Positions 37,762-47,956 are shown, counted from the first letter of the stretch. The stretch is 64,000 nt of DNA from an uncultured Lachnobacterium sp. (GCA_900546625.1 URDU01000008.1:44980-108979); one strand, 5' to 3'. Made by a program: numbers and translations. The notes: generated by a model from the sequence alone, not told the origin.

Positions 37762-37979
37762 CAGAATTCCTCCAGTTGTCCGTCGCTGTTTAGCACAAGC
37801 ATGGCCTTTTCCATGCCCTGCACCATATCATTGGCACTTTTTACTTCATCAAGCCCCTTCTTGTAGAGCTCAAAGGCCTCATCCAGGGATACATCCGCAT
37901 CCTCCATCCTCGCCACTATCTGCTCCAGGTGTGCAAAGCGCTCCTCCAGTGTCAGTGTTTTTTCATTTTCTTTGCTCAT
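37761..37979 (-). CDS. xseB: Exodeoxyribonuclease VII small subunit
   Basis: This 72-residue helical protein has the family pattern LEERFAHLEQIVARMEDADVSL (given in part: FAHLEQIV and SLDEAFELYKKGL). It forms exonuclease VII with XseA. The start overlaps the end of xseA by 17 bases, and the stop overlaps the ispA start by one base, so all three are tightly coupled. Confidence 0.95.
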   Translation of the reverse strand: MSKENEKTLTLEERFAHLEQIVARMEDADVSLDEAFELYKKGLDEVKSANDMVQGMEKAMLVLNSDGQLEEF

Positions 37980-39183
37980 CGTTAATAACCTCCGAAACTA
38001 CGGCCCTTGCATGACCGTCTATCAGATATATATTTATGTCATCGCCTGCATTGATATCGGATACACTGTGCAGTGCACCTTTCTTTTCCACCTCAACATA
38101 TGCATAGCCCTGTGCCAGCTTTTTGGCCGGTGAATATGCATCCAGTGTACCTGAAAGCAGTGCCAGACGCTGTCTGCAGTCCGAAAGCCTCTGCTTCATA
38201 ATCCTTTCAAGTGCATCCTCGATATCTGCCAGACGCCTTTTATTCTCATTTAGTTTATTCTGTGGACTAAGGAAATTAAGTCTTGTTTTAATATGTGACA
38301 GCTTTTCCTTAAAAAAGTCAATCTGGCCTGTCAGATTTCTGTCCATCCTGCGGCGCAGATTGTCAAGACGCTCTAATGTCTGCCTGTAGTCACTGACTGC
38401 AAGCTCTGCAGCCGCTGAAGGTGTGGGAGCTCTCCTGTCTGCCACAAAATCCGCTATTGTCCAGTCTGTCTCATGACCTACTGCCGAGATAATTGGCGTG
38501 CGACAGTCAAATATGGCTCTCGCCACAGCCTCCTCGTTAAAGGCCCACAAATCCTCTATGGAGCCTCCGCCTCTGCCGACTATTATCACATCAAGCTTCA
38601 TCGCATCCAATGTCTGTATGCCCTTCACTATGCTATCAGCCGCACCCTCGCCCTGCACAAGTGCCGGGTAAAGTATGACCTGTACATATGGATTCCTGCG
38701 CGATGATACATTCCTTATATCCTGCACAGCCGCACCTGTCGGCGCTGTAACAACACCGATACGGCTTGCATACTGCGGAATGGGCTGCTTGTACTCTGCA
38801 GCAAACATGCCCATCTCCTCAAGCTCACGCTTTAGCTGCTCGAATTTGAGATACAGATTGCCCTCTCCGTCAAGCTCTATCTTTTTGGCATAAAGCTGGT
38901 ATGCACCTGTCTTCTCATACACCTCAACAGAGCCTGTCACAATAACCTGGTCTCCTTCCTTCATACGAAAGGAAAGTCCTGCTGCCCTGCTGCCCGCAAA
39001 CATTATAGCGTTCATGGCCGCTCCCGCGTCTTTTATTGTGAAATAAATATGACCGCTCGTGTGATACTTGCAGTTGCTCACCTCTCCCTTTATACTCACC
39101 TGTCTGAGCATAAAATCCTGAGCGAACATATTTTTAATATAGCTATTTACTTGTGCTACCGAATATATATTTTTCTTTGTCAT
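37963..39183 (-). CDS. xseA: Exodeoxyribonuclease VII large subunit
   Basis: This 406-residue protein has an N-terminal OB-fold (about 1-100, with VSNCKYHTSGHIYFTIKD), the nuclease core (about 120-310, with GVVTAPTGAAVQDI, GRGGGSIEDLWAFN and SAVGHETDWTIAD) and a C-terminal coiled coil that binds XseB. It degrades single-stranded DNA. It starts 30 bases after the nusB stop. Compared with Bacillus, folD is missing between nusB and xseA. Confidence 0.97.
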   Translation of the reverse strand: MTKKNIYSVAQVNSYIKNMFAQDFMLRQVSIKGEVSNCKYHTSGHIYFTIKDAGAAMNAIMFAGSRAAGLSFRMKEGDQVIVTGSVEVYEKTGAYQLYAKKIELDGEGNLYLKFEQLKRELEEMGMFAAEYKQPIPQYASRIGVVTAPTGAAVQDIRNVSSRRNPYVQVILYPALVQGEGAADSIVKGIQTLDAMKLDVIIVGRGGGSIEDLWAFNEEAVARAIFDCRTPIISAVGHETDWTIADFVADRRAPTPSAAAELAVSDYRQTLERLDNLRRRMDRNLTGQIDFFKEKLSHIKTRLNFLSPQNKLNENKRRLADIEDALERIMKQRLSDCRQRLALLSGTLDAYSPAKKLAQGYAYVEVEKKGALHSVSDINAGDDINIYLIDGHARAVVSEVINDEQRK

Positions 39184-39213
39184 ATTAATGCTCTGTATCG
39201 CTGTTAGCTTAAG

Positions 39214-39609
39214 CTATGCAAACTTTGCAAGCACTCCGTTCACAAATGCACCGGACTCATCTGCGCCATACTTCTTTGCAAGCTCAACAGCCTCATTTAT
39301 TGAAACCTTTGTAGGAATATCATCCTCAAACTTTATCTCATAAACGGCCAATCTGATGATTGCCAGATCGACCTTTGCCATACGATTGGTCTTCCAGCCT
39401 GTAGACTTCTCATCGATGAGTGCATCAAGCTCAGCCATGTGCTCAATAATCGCACTGCACTTTTCATCAATATACTGCTTTTCCTCGTCTGTAGGATTTG
39501 TAAGCTCATCATTTAAAAGCTCCATCTGCTCTGCAAGCTCAGACTTATCATGAAACTCAACCCTGAAAAGCATCTTAAAAACGTTTTCTCTTATTTTGCT
39601 TCTTGTCAT
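39214..39609 (-). CDS. nusB: Transcription antitermination factor NusB
   Basis: This 131-residue all-helical protein begins [19 protein letters not shown] and ends in [19 protein letters not shown], both typical of NusB. It binds boxA RNA with NusE (S10) in rRNA antitermination. It lies downstream of asp23 but a strong hairpin at 39642-39672 separates them, so it may have its own promoter in the 96-base gap. Confidence 0.96.
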   Translation of the reverse strand: MTRSKIRENVFKMLFRVEFHDKSELAEQMELLNDELTNPTDEEKQYIDEKCSAIIEHMAELDALIDEKSTGWKTNRMAKVDLAIIRLAVYEIKFEDDIPTKVSINEAVELAKKYGADESGAFVNGVLAKFA

Positions 39610-39641
39610 TTAAATTCCTCTCGTGAATAGTATTTTATATA

Positions 39642-39672
39642 AATTAAGGATGTCTGTACGACATCCTTAATT
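39642..39672. terminator. Hairpin terminator between asp23 and nusB
   Basis: A perfect 13-bp stem (39642-39654 with 39660-39672) has a 5-base loop and ends in an A/T-rich run. It lies just after the asp23 stop on the minus strand. Confidence 0.75.
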
Positions 39673-39705
39673 ATACTACATTTGTGCTCATTTAAAAAGA
39701 ACTAT

Positions 39706-40080
39706 TTAATTCTCTCCCATATCAACACTTGCTATACGAACATTGATAGTAGCCACAGAAAGCCCTGTCATTGTCTCAATTGCAGACTTAACCTTCTCCT
39801 GTACCTTTGTAGAAACCTCAGGGATGCTGTATCCATAAGCAATATTGAGTGCAACATCAACTACTACCTCATTGTCTGCTATCTCAATCTGAATTCCCTT
39901 TGAGAGATTCTTCATACCGAGCCTGCTGACAATCTCGTTTGTGATATTGCCTGCCATGGAGCTTACTCCCTCAACCTCAGTGGCTGCAAGACCTGCTATG
40001 ATAGCTACAACCTCATCCGCTACCTTGATCTCGCCCGACTCATCTGATTTGATATTTATTGTGTTTCTATTTTCTGCCAT
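39706..40080 (-). CDS. Asp23/Gls24 family envelope-stress protein (YqhY-like)
   Basis: I start at the ATG at 40080 (MAENRNTIN), 9 bases after AAGGAGG; a second ATG two codons earlier is too close to the site. The 124-residue product has the Asp23 core IKVADEVVAIIAGLAATEVEGV and GYSIPEVSTKVQEKV (partial strings given). The family associates with envelope stress, and the YqhY subgroup is linked to fatty acid synthesis genes in Bacillus. Its place upstream of nusB is conserved in Firmicutes, though accB/accC are missing here. Confidence 0.9.
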   Translation of the reverse strand: MAENRNTINIKSDESGEIKVADEVVAIIAGLAATEVEGVSSMAGNITNEIVSRLGMKNLSKGIQIEIADNEVVVDVALNIAYGYSIPEVSTKVQEKVKSAIETMTGLSVATINVRIASVDMGEN

Positions 40081-40102
40081 GTCCATGTTCCTCCTTAACC
40101 GG

Positions 40103-41251
40103 CTATACGGTCTGTCCCTTTGCCACGTAAACCTGGAATGAGTCATTACCCGTAAGTGATCTATTGCTTGATACGCGAACATTCTTGTCTGTGATCACGT
40201 ACTCCAGATTGGCGCCATCCTCAATCACCGTATCCTGTAACAGGATGCAGTTCTTGACCTTTGCATTCTTTCCTATCTTGACGCCTCTTGATAGGACGCT
40301 GTTTTCCACGGTTCCCTCAATGACACAGCCATCGGCAACCATGACATTCTTGGCCTTTGAGCCATTTATGTATCTTGTCGGATTGTCATCCCTGATCTTT
40401 GTATAGATAGAGTTGCCGCTCTTAAACAGTGCCGCCCTGTTATCCTCATCAAGGAGCTTCATATTCTCCTCGAAATAGCTCTTCATATCTGTAATCTGTG
40501 AAGCATAGCCTGTGTACTCATATGCCTGGATATTGAGTGAATCAGTGTTTGCAGCCATCAGATCTCTTGTGAAATAAGAATAGCCATGTACAAAAGCATC
40601 ATCCACTATTCTAATGAGCTTCTCCTTCTCCATGATATAGATATTCATGCCAAAGTTTACCTTGCCCATATCTCTGGCATTGATATATATCTTTTTGATG
40701 CGTCCGTCATCTATATCAAATGTATAGTACAGCTCATCATTGTTGCCGTTTGGTCTAAGGAATACCTTTGGCACCTCCTGCTTGCGGTACATTGCAGTGA
40801 TATCAGCTCCTGTGCTCTTGTGTGCCTCAATCAGCTCCCTGAAATCAAAGTTGAATACATAATTGGCATCAGCCATGATAACGTACTTCTGAGTACACTT
40901 TCTCAGATAGCCCTTAAGACTTTCAATTGCCTCAACACGGCCCTCATATACCTTAATCTGCTTCTGTGCATACGGCGGAACTATATTGATACCACCATTT
41001 TTTCTTGCAAGATCAAACTCCTGGCCTGAGCCGAGGTGATCCATCAGAGAGTGATAATTCTTCTTAACTATGAGAGATATATTGTCGATTCCGCTATGCA
41101 CCATGCTTGAAATCAGGAAATCGCAGAGTCTGTAACGACCCGCAAACGGAATGGAAGCCATAAGTCTCTCGGATACCATCTCAGGAATGAGGGCATCGTA
41201 GCTGTTTGCAAAAATAACGGCCAAAGCCTCTTCGTTGTTCATGTTTAGCAT
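40103..41251 (-). CDS. glgD: GlgD, ADP-glucose pyrophosphorylase regulatory-type subunit
   Basis: This 382-residue protein has a nucleotidyltransferase fold and a C-terminal left-handed beta-helix, but lacks the catalytic GGQGSRL loop near the N-terminus; it has [15 protein letters not shown] instead. That is typical of GlgD, which pairs with GlgC in Firmicutes and raises its activity. It overlaps the end of glgC by 7 bases. Glycogen synthase and branching enzyme genes are not next to it. Confidence 0.95.
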   Translation of the reverse strand: MLNMNNEEALAVIFANSYDALIPEMVSERLMASIPFAGRYRLCDFLISSMVHSGIDNISLIVKKNYHSLMDHLGSGQEFDLARKNGGINIVPPYAQKQIKVYEGRVEAIESLKGYLRKCTQKYVIMADANYVFNFDFRELIEAHKSTGADITAMYRKQEVPKVFLRPNGNNDELYYTFDIDDGRIKKIYINARDMGKVNFGMNIYIMEKEKLIRIVDDAFVHGYSYFTRDLMAANTDSLNIQAYEYTGYASQITDMKSYFEENMKLLDEDNRAALFKSGNSIYTKIRDDNPTRYINGSKAKNVMVADGCVIEGTVENSVLSRGVKIGKNAKVKNCILLQDTVIEDGANLEYVITDKNVRVSSNRSLTGNDSFQVYVAKGQTV

Positions 41252-42456
41252 TGTTCCTGGCCCTCCTCAACATCATTATATACCATAGCCTTCGGTCCTA
41301 TAACCGCTCTGTCGCCAATTGTAACTCCCGGAGCAATTGTGGCAACATCACCTGTTATATCCTCCTGTGGCTTTTCTCCAATAACTGCATCGCAGCCTAC
41401 TGTTACGCCCTCTGCAACTATACAGTGAGTGACCTTAGCGCCTCTTTTTATCACAGTATCACCCATGACAACCGCATCCTCTACCACTGCGCCCTCTTCT
41501 ACGACGACACCGCCAAAAAGAATCGAATGCTTTACTGTGCCCTTCACTACACAGCCATCGGTAATCATAGAGTCTGTAACCTCTGCGTTGTTGCCGATGA
41601 AATGTCCTGTATGACCGCTGTTACGGCTGTATATCTTCCAATTCTCATCGAACAGGTTGATACCGCTGTGCTCCGGGTCAAGCACCTCCATATTGGCTTC
41701 CCACAGAGCCGGTATTGTTCCTACATCCTTCCAGTATCCATTGAAGTGGTATGCATACATCCTGCGGCCATCTCTCAAAAGGTTTGGAATGATATTGTTA
41801 CCAAAATCGTTCTCTGAATCCGGATCATTTTCGTCCTCGATAAGATACTTCTTAAGTATATCCCAATTGAAGATATAAATACCCATAGATGCAAGATTGG
41901 ACTTAGGATTCTTTGGTTTTTCCTGGAACTCTGTGATCTTGTCGTTATCGTCCGCTACCATGAGACCGAAACGCGATGCATCCTCCCACGGAACCTCCAT
42001 AACCGCTACAGAAAACTCCGCATTTTTCTCCTTATGGAACTTAAGGAAATCGCTGTAATCCTGCTTGCAAATCTGATCTCCGGAAAGTATGATAACATAC
42101 TCAGGATCATATCTCTCGATAAATGCTATATTCTGATAAATCGCATTGGCTGTGCCCTTGTACCAGTCAGAGCCTGAAGCCTTCTGATACGGTGGCAGCA
42201 CATGCACTCCTCCATATAATCTGTCAAGATCCCATGGCTGTCCATTTCCTATGTACTCATTCAAAACAAACGGCTGGTACTGTGTCAGTATACCAACTGT
42301 ATCTATGCCTGAATTAACACAGTTAGAAAGTGGAAAATCAATAATTCTGTATTTGCCTCCAAACGGAACTGCCGGCTTTGCAAGTTTCTGTGTCAGTGCA
42401 TAAAGTCTTGAGCCCTGACCACCGGCAAGAAGCATCGCAACTAGCTCTTTTGCCAT
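41245..42456 (-). CDS. glgC: Glucose-1-phosphate adenylyltransferase GlgC
   Basis: This 403-residue enzyme makes ADP-glucose for glycogen. The catalytic loop [10 protein letters not shown] is at 9-18, followed by [15 protein letters not shown] near 26-40. The substrate loop contains [10 protein letters not shown], and the C-terminal beta-helix holds GVTVG and GAKVTH type hexapeptides. With glgD it should form the heterotetramer found in Firmicutes. Upstream is a 146-base A/T-rich gap with no clear riboswitch or hairpin. Confidence 0.97.
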   Translation of the reverse strand: MAKELVAMLLAGGQGSRLYALTQKLAKPAVPFGGKYRIIDFPLSNCVNSGIDTVGILTQYQPFVLNEYIGNGQPWDLDRLYGGVHVLPPYQKASGSDWYKGTANAIYQNIAFIERYDPEYVIILSGDQICKQDYSDFLKFHKEKNAEFSVAVMEVPWEDASRFGLMVADDNDKITEFQEKPKNPKSNLASMGIYIFNWDILKKYLIEDENDPDSENDFGNNIIPNLLRDGRRMYAYHFNGYWKDVGTIPALWEANMEVLDPEHSGINLFDENWKIYSRNSGHTGHFIGNNAEVTDSMITDGCVVKGTVKHSILFGGVVVEEGAVVEDAVVMGDTVIKRGAKVTHCIVAEGVTVGCDAVIGEKPQEDITGDVATIAPGVTIGDRAVIGPKAMVYNDVEEGQEQC

Positions 42457-42602
42457 ATTAAAATCCCCCTTGTTAAATTTTATTAAATTTTGTTAGCTTT
42501 TGCAATTATTTTGGTTTTTTATAATGGTTTATAGTTATATTTTACCACACTTTGGCATTTATGCAATTCAAAATTAACTAAAAATAACTATAATTTTTGT
42601 CA

Positions 42603-43535
42603 TTATTTTCCAATTATCTCGCGATTGTTTATGAACTCGTACGGCACCTCCTGGTACACATAGTAGTTAAGCCAGTTGGAGTAAAGTATATTGCCGTGAG
42701 ACCTCCACTGTAAAAGCGGCTTTTGTGTATCATCATTATCCGGATAGTAGTTCACAGGCATATCTATATCAAGCCCCTTATTCTTATCCCTCTCGTACTC
42801 ATTGTGAAGAGTATATCTGTCATACTCAGGATGTCCCATCACAAAAATCTTTTTTCCGTCCTGGTCCATCAGAAGGAATACTCCTGCCTCATCCGACTCT
42901 GCAAGTATGGTAAGCTCAGGATGCTTTAATATATCCTCCTTTAAGACCTCGGTATGTCTTGAATGCGGTGCGTAAAATACATCATCAAAGCCTCTGACAA
43001 GCGGGATTTTTCTGTTCTTTACGCGGTGTGCATATACACCGAACTTCTTCTTTGGAAGCACACGCTTTGGTATGCCGTAATGATAATACAGCCCGGCCTG
43101 TGCACCCCAGCACAGATGAAGTGTAGAGAAAGCATGTGTCTTGCTCCACTCCATTATCCTGCATATCTCGTCCCAGTAGTCTACCTCCTCGTATTCCATG
43201 AGCTCAACCGGAGCTCCTGTAATTATCATGCCGTCAAAATATCTGTCCTTTATATCCTCAAAGGTCTCGTAAAACTTATTCAGATGGCTGAGTGATGTGT
43301 GCGTGGCCTCGTGAGTAGATGTGGTCACAAACGTCACATTGACCTGTATCGGAGTATTTGACAATGAGCGCAGTATCTGAAGCTCAGTATCCTCCTTAAG
43401 CGGCATGAGATTTACAATCGCAATCTCGAGCTGTCTGATGTTCTGATGTGATGCCCTGTTTTCATCCATCACAAATATATTTTCTCTCTCAAGTATTTCC
43501 TTTACAGGTAAATCATTTTGTGTCTTTATAGGCAT
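42603..43535 (-). CDS. metA: Homoserine O-acyltransferase MetA, predicted acetyl-CoA specific
   Basis: This 310-residue enzyme activates homoserine for methionine synthesis. The catalytic residues are in register: Cys142 (LHLCWGAQ), His235 and Glu237 (GHPEYD). Residue 111 is Glu (GAPVE); in the MetA family Glu111 goes with acetyl-CoA and Gly111 with succinyl-CoA, so this should be a homoserine O-acetyltransferase despite the name. It follows ligA by 15 bases and probably ends that operon. No SAM riboswitch is visible. Confidence 0.95.
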   Translation of the reverse strand: MPIKTQNDLPVKEILERENIFVMDENRASHQNIRQLEIAIVNLMPLKEDTELQILRSLSNTPIQVNVTFVTTSTHEATHTSLSHLNKFYETFEDIKDRYFDGMIITGAPVELMEYEEVDYWDEICRIMEWSKTHAFSTLHLCWGAQAGLYYHYGIPKRVLPKKKFGVYAHRVKNRKIPLVRGFDDVFYAPHSRHTEVLKEDILKHPELTILAESDEAGVFLLMDQDGKKIFVMGHPEYDRYTLHNEYERDKNKGLDIDMPVNYYPDNDDTQKPLLQWRSHGNILYSNWLNYYVYQEVPYEFINNREIIGK

Positions 43536-43550
43536 TTTATAACCTCTTTT

Positions 43551-45521
43551 CTAACGCCCAAACATCTCTATAAATGTATCCTCCGAGATGATAGGTATTC
43601 CTAATTCTTTTGCTTTTTTGTTTTTTGATGAAGTAGATTCTGTGTCGTTGTTAACCAGATAGTCTGTCTTTTTTGACACGCTTCCCGTCACCTTGCCGCC
43701 CTGCGACTCCACATAGGCCTTAAACTCGCTTCTGTTGGCAAAATCATGCACATCGCCTGTGATGACAAAGGTCTTGCCGTTTAAGCTGCCCTCTGACATA
43801 TCCTTTATAGCCACCTGCTCTATGTCAAGCTCCTTGATCAATGCTTCAAACATCTCACTGTTTTTAGGATTTGCATACCATTCAAGTATGGAGCCTGACT
43901 TTTCCTGACCTATGCCGTCTATATCCACAAAGTCAGTGGCATTTCTCATCCTGTCCGCAAAGCCCTCAAAGCCTATCGCATTGACAATCTTCTTGCCTGC
44001 ATCGGTGCCTATAAGAGGTATGCAGAGTGCAAATATCAGATTGACCGGGTGTACATGTCTGCTTTTTTCGATGGCAGCCTGCATATTCATGCACGACTTC
44101 TCGCCAAAGCCCTCCATACTGCTTATCTCATCAAAGTGCTCGGGCAGATGATATATATCCGGGAACTGTTTTATGAAGCCCTCATTTATAAATTTTAACA
44201 TTGTCTGTACCGAAAGTCCATCTATATCCATTCCGCTTTTGCTTACAAATCTCGAAAACTTTTTCACATTCTTTGCTGTACAGTCCGGATTGGTGCAGTG
44301 CAATGTCCTTACACCGCTGTTTTTACTGACAAATATGCGTGTCGGATGATGGCATACCGGACATTCCTTCGGTATCTCAACAGCTCCCACCGCATCCTTT
44401 ACAGCTATGCATTTTGGAATAATTTTATTGGCTTTTATGACAGAGAGCGTACACTCTTTTCCCACTCCAAGCCTTTCTATCTCAGTCAGATTGCAAAGCG
44501 AGGCTCTCGAAACCGTTGTTCCCTCTATCTGCACCGGCTCAAAAACTGCCACAGGCGATATTGTAGAAACCGCACATGACCACTCAATATAGCGAAGCCT
44601 CGTATCTACAGCCTCATCCTGCCATTTGAAGGCAAAGCCGGCTCTCGTTGCATGATGCCCCGTGACACTTCCGAGCGCAGCGTAAGCTGTATCATCATAG
44701 CATATGACAAGTCCGTCCACAGGCACATCCATCCTGCCGCTCTCGACATCCCTTGTCCAGCGTTCTATAGCCTCGTCAAGACCTGCCGCATCAGTTGCCT
44801 CTCTTTTGACAACATTGAATTTCATATCCCAAAGATAGCTCATTCTATCGCCCCATGATACGATATCATCATCTATATGCACAAGTGTAAACGCATAAAA
44901 CACTACATGTCTGCGCTTCACCTCTTCCACATCATCGAGATTTAATGTACCGGAGGCAAGGTTTCTTGGATTGGCATATTTCTCATCATCGTCCTCGATT
45001 GTATCATTTAAGAGCTTGAAATCCGTGTAGGAAATTGTCGCTTCTCCTCTTACAACCATATGCCCCTTGTATGGTATTTCCTTCGGAAAGCCGCTTATGG
45101 CATCCTGCAAAAAGGTGATATTGCTTCCTACAGTTCCATTTCCTCTTGTCAATATTTTCACAAGCCTGCCACCGTCATATGTGAGCACGAGTGTCAGACC
45201 GTCGAGCTTCCACGAAAGCCAGATTGGCATATCGCCTGCCCATTTCTTAAGCTCCTCAACACTCTTTGTCTTAGCAAGTGAAAGTGCCGGATACTCATGT
45301 GGCTCACGATTTCCAGCCTCTGCCTCATAGCCTGCATTCTGTGTCGGACTGTCCGGACGGATATATCCTGTCTCCTTTTCAAGCTGTGTAAGCTCATCAA
45401 ACATTGCATCCCACTCGTAGTTTGGCATGATTTCATCTGCACCGTTGTAGTAGGCCTTGGATGCGCGGTTAAGACTTTCAACAAGCTCATCTATCTTATC
45501 ATTTAATTTATTATTCTCCAT
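43551..45521 (-). CDS. ligA: NAD-dependent DNA ligase LigA (somewhat divergent)
   Basis: This 656-residue protein has all the ligase domains in order: Ia (about 10-70, with YYNGADEIMPNYEWD), adenylation domain with the nucleophile motif KLDG near 103-106, OB-fold, a C-x2-C ... C-x4-C zinc finger near 400-425 (CPVC, CTNPDC), helix-hairpin-helix repeats, and a C-terminal BRCT (about 580-656). The usual RGDGxxGED segment reads RGNGTVGSN, so it is a diverged member; a second ligA elsewhere is possible. It lies between rluF and metA. Confidence 0.93.
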   Translation of the reverse strand: MENNKLNDKIDELVESLNRASKAYYNGADEIMPNYEWDAMFDELTQLEKETGYIRPDSPTQNAGYEAEAGNREPHEYPALSLAKTKSVEELKKWAGDMPIWLSWKLDGLTLVLTYDGGRLVKILTRGNGTVGSNITFLQDAISGFPKEIPYKGHMVVRGEATISYTDFKLLNDTIEDDDEKYANPRNLASGTLNLDDVEEVKRRHVVFYAFTLVHIDDDIVSWGDRMSYLWDMKFNVVKREATDAAGLDEAIERWTRDVESGRMDVPVDGLVICYDDTAYAALGSVTGHHATRAGFAFKWQDEAVDTRLRYIEWSCAVSTISPVAVFEPVQIEGTTVSRASLCNLTEIERLGVGKECTLSVIKANKIIPKCIAVKDAVGAVEIPKECPVCHHPTRIFVSKNSGVRTLHCTNPDCTAKNVKKFSRFVSKSGMDIDGLSVQTMLKFINEGFIKQFPDIYHLPEHFDEISSMEGFGEKSCMNMQAAIEKSRHVHPVNLIFALCIPLIGTDAGKKIVNAIGFEGFADRMRNATDFVDIDGIGQEKSGSILEWYANPKNSEMFEALIKELDIEQVAIKDMSEGSLNGKTFVITGDVHDFANRSEFKAYVESQGGKVTGSVSKKTDYLVNNDTESTSSKNKKAKELGIPIISEDTFIEMFGR

Positions 45522-45544
45522 ACCGTAATATTCCCCTGTCTGCT

Positions 45545-46351
45545 TTACTTTGCTCTTCTATCCGGATATTTCTTATCAGAATGTTTCTTATCAGAATGCT
45601 TCTTATTCTTCGTATCAGGCATAACCGGCTGATTCGATGAATCCGCAATAAGCCTTTTTAAACCCTTATATTCAAGTGGTGTTACTTCCCTGTACTTTCC
45701 TCTTGGCAGGTCGCCGAGCTCAATATTCATGATTCTCACTCTCTCAAGCTTGACCACACGGTAGCCAAAGTATTCACACATTCGTCTTATCTGCCTGTTG
45801 TAGCCCTGTGTCAGAATAATCTTAAACTGCTTTGAAGACAGCTTTTTCACATGGCACTTTCTGGTTGTCACTCCAAGCTCTACAAGCGGTACGCCTCCTG
45901 CGAGCCCTCTTATGAAGCTGTCAGATATTGTTTTGTTTACTGTGACAATATACTCTTTTTCGTGTCTGTTGCCGGAGCGCATCATCTTATTTACTATCTC
46001 GCCATTGTTGGTCAGAAGTAAAAGTCCCTCTGAATCCTTATCCAGCCTGCCAATGGGATAAATGCGCTTTGGGTAATTAAGATAATCTATCACGTTGTTT
46101 TTTTCCCTTTTTTCTGCTGTGCAGACTATGCCGGCCGGCTTATTGAGGGCAATCAGTATCATCTCTTCTTCCTTTGATACTACCTGTCCATTATATGTGA
46201 CAGTCTGTCCCTTTAGAACTCTGTCACCTGTCTTTGCTGTCACGCCGTCTATTTCTACTTTACCTGCCTCTATCTGCCGGTCTGCCTCACGCCTTGAGCA
46301 CACACCTGCCTCACTGAGGAATTTATTTATTCTTACACCATTTTCTTCCAT
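45545..46351 (-). CDS. rluF: 23S rRNA pseudouridine synthase (RluB/RluF family)
   Basis: This 268-residue protein has an N-terminal S4 domain (RINKFLSEAGVCSRREADR at 7-25) and a pseudouridine synthase domain with the catalytic Asp in GRLDKDSEGLLLLTN near 100-114. KCHVKKLSSKQFKIILTQG and YNRQIRRM follow. The wording resembles RluF (U2604), but RluB cannot be excluded. The C-terminal 30 residues are a Lys/Asp/His-rich tail with an imperfect KHSDKK repeat. It heads the rluF-ligA-metA unit. Confidence 0.9.
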   Translation of the reverse strand: MEENGVRINKFLSEAGVCSRREADRQIEAGKVEIDGVTAKTGDRVLKGQTVTYNGQVVSKEEEMILIALNKPAGIVCTAEKREKNNVIDYLNYPKRIYPIGRLDKDSEGLLLLTNNGEIVNKMMRSGNRHEKEYIVTVNKTISDSFIRGLAGGVPLVELGVTTRKCHVKKLSSKQFKIILTQGYNRQIRRMCEYFGYRVVKLERVRIMNIELGDLPRGKYREVTPLEYKGLKRLIADSSNQPVMPDTKNKKHSDKKHSDKKYPDRRAK

Positions 46352-46421
46352 ACCATATCCTCTTTTTAGATTTCTTTATCCGATATGCATAAACCAGGCA
46401 GCCATATGCCATGTAGATTAA

Positions 46422-46449
46422 AACACGGAGACCTGTAAGCCTCCGTGTT
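46422..46449. terminator. Intrinsic terminator after the SH3-domain gene
   Basis: AACACGGAG (46422-46430) pairs with CTCCGTGTT (46441-46449), and TTTT follows on the minus strand. It lies about 40 bases after the stop of the SH3-domain gene. Confidence 0.8.
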
Positions 46450-46490
46450 GCTTTTATGATTGTATGCACATCTGTTACTTTGTATTGCTT

Positions 46491-47687
46491 TTACTGTCCT
46501 ACTGTCTGGAGATTTTCCGTCTTGATATATGCTCTGCCATTCGTTCCGGCACTGTATGATACTATAGTCCAGTCTCCCTCTGTGCCGTATGCTGTAAGTG
46601 TTACCTGCTCCTTTAAGAGACCAAGCTCCTTGGCATCTGTGCTTGCACCATCACGGACCTTTACAACATCCTTTGTCACCACCTGATACTCAGCCGGTGC
46701 CTGTGGCTGCTCTGCCGGCTGCTGATTTGCAGCATTTTGATCTGTGGTCTGTCCGGCATTTGCATCTGTAGTCTGCTGGTCTGCATTCTGTCCTGCGTTT
46801 GCATCCGTAGTCTGCTGGTCTGCATTCTGTCCGGCATTTGCATCCGTGGTCTGCTGATCACCGCTTTCTGATGCATCTTCGGCCTGCTGCGTATCTGCCT
46901 CTGTGGTCTGTGTATCTGCATCAGACTTCTTTAAATTGGCAATGCCTGACGATGTGTACCACTGCTTTATGGCACCTGTGAGTGTTGTCTCAAGCATATT
47001 CTTTAGGTTGGCATCAGAACTGACCGCCTGCTCATATGCCTTCTGTACCTCCTCATGAAGATCTGCAAACTCAGATGAAGCAGTATACTTAGAAATAAGC
47101 TCCATAATATCGTCATCGAGTGCATTCTCACAGTATGTTCTGTTGAAATTGCTGTATACATTGTTTATGAAGAGCTTTCCGTCTTTGCCTGTCTCTATAT
47201 AAAAGAAGTCAAGTGTAGGCGCCTGTGTATCAACTCCTGTAAACTTTATGCTGTTTTTGACAGACACAAAGTATGAGCCCTTCTTTAATCCATTCTTTGT
47301 ATAAGGTGTGATATCATTAACTGATTCATAATACTGGCTGACTACACCGATATAGCTCTTCTCGTTGTCGCTCATAGGTGTCGCAAGCTTATCAAGTGTA
47401 TCGAGATCATCGCCTACGTATGCCTTGTAGTAATCAGCAAGCAGAGTGCTGATATCATCCTTTGCGTCATTTGTATAATCCTTCTCAAACTCAAAGTCCT
47501 TTACCGAAATCTCTTCCTGGGAGCCTGACTCTGTATCAGAGTGTCTATCATTATGTCCTCCCGCAACAACCACTATAAGTATCAGAATAAGTCCTATAAG
47601 TATTGCTGCTACTCCAACGTATTTTTTATTTTCTGTACAAAACTGCTTTATATTATCCAATGTTTCCTTGTTAAAAAAGTCCTTCAT
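46491..47687 (-). CDS. Membrane-anchored protein with repeat linker and SH3b domain
   Basis: This 398-residue protein has a short cytoplasmic N-terminus, one membrane helix (about 24-44) and a globular extracytoplasmic region of unknown family (about 60-260). A Gln/Thr/Asp-rich linker contains three 13-residue repeats (DQQTTDANAGQNA), followed by a C-terminal bacterial SH3 domain (about 335-395: VVKVRDGASTDAKELG...). SH3b domains usually bind cell-wall peptides, so it may link membrane and wall. It stands alone with its own terminator. No better function can be given. Confidence 0.85.
   Translation of the reverse strand: MKDFFNKETLDNIKQFCTENKKYVGVAAILIGLILILIVVVAGGHNDRHSDTESGSQEEISVKDFEFEKDYTNDAKDDISTLLADYYKAYVGDDLDTLDKLATPMSDNEKSYIGVVSQYYESVNDITPYTKNGLKKGSYFVSVKNSIKFTGVDTQAPTLDFFYIETGKDGKLFINNVYSNFNRTYCENALDDDIMELISKYTASSEFADLHEEVQKAYEQAVSSDANLKNMLETTLTGAIKQWYTSSGIANLKKSDADTQTTEADTQQAEDASESGDQQTTDANAGQNADQQTTDANAGQNADQQTTDANAGQTTDQNAANQQPAEQPQAPAEYQVVTKDVVKVRDGASTDAKELGLLKEQVTLTAYGTEGDWTIVSYSAGTNGRAYIKTENLQTVGQ
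46740..46858 (-). repeat. Tandem 39-bp repeat in the SH3-domain gene
   Basis: Three near-identical 39-base units (for example 46762-46800 and 46801-46839) encode the 13-residue linker repeat. The reading frame is kept and the units differ by only a few bases, which suggests recent slippage or recombination. Confidence 0.85.
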
Positions 47688-47726
47688 GTGATTCCTCCAT
47701 TAACCCAACATATTAAAATCAAAGTA

Positions 47727-47799
47727 TGTGACCGACGCGAATCGAACGCGCACTCGCCGGAGTCGGAGTCCGGAATTTTATCCATTAAACTACGGTCAC
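47727..47799 (-). tRNA. tRNA-Arg (anticodon CCG)
   Basis: A 73-base cloverleaf reads on the minus strand. The acceptor arms GTGACCG and CGGTCAC pair perfectly. The anticodon arm CCGGA/TCCGG has a CTCCGAC loop with CCG as the anticodon. The T arm has the TTCGATT loop. The CCA end is not encoded. It reads the rare arginine codon CGG. Confidence 0.95.
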
Positions 47800-47956
47800 A
47801 AAAAAGTTACCAACTATTTATATCACATCTTTTACTTTTTTTCAATGTTACTTTTTACTTATTAAAGCCTTTTAGTTTTTATTACAGCTTATTTCCCATA
47901 AATGTCCTTTTTCCTTATTATAACTTTTTATGCATGTTACTATAATTGATAAAAAT

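Noticed and set aside
46740..46858. Tandem repeats that might be a CRISPR array
   Set aside because: The units are contiguous with no spacers and encode an in-frame protein linker.
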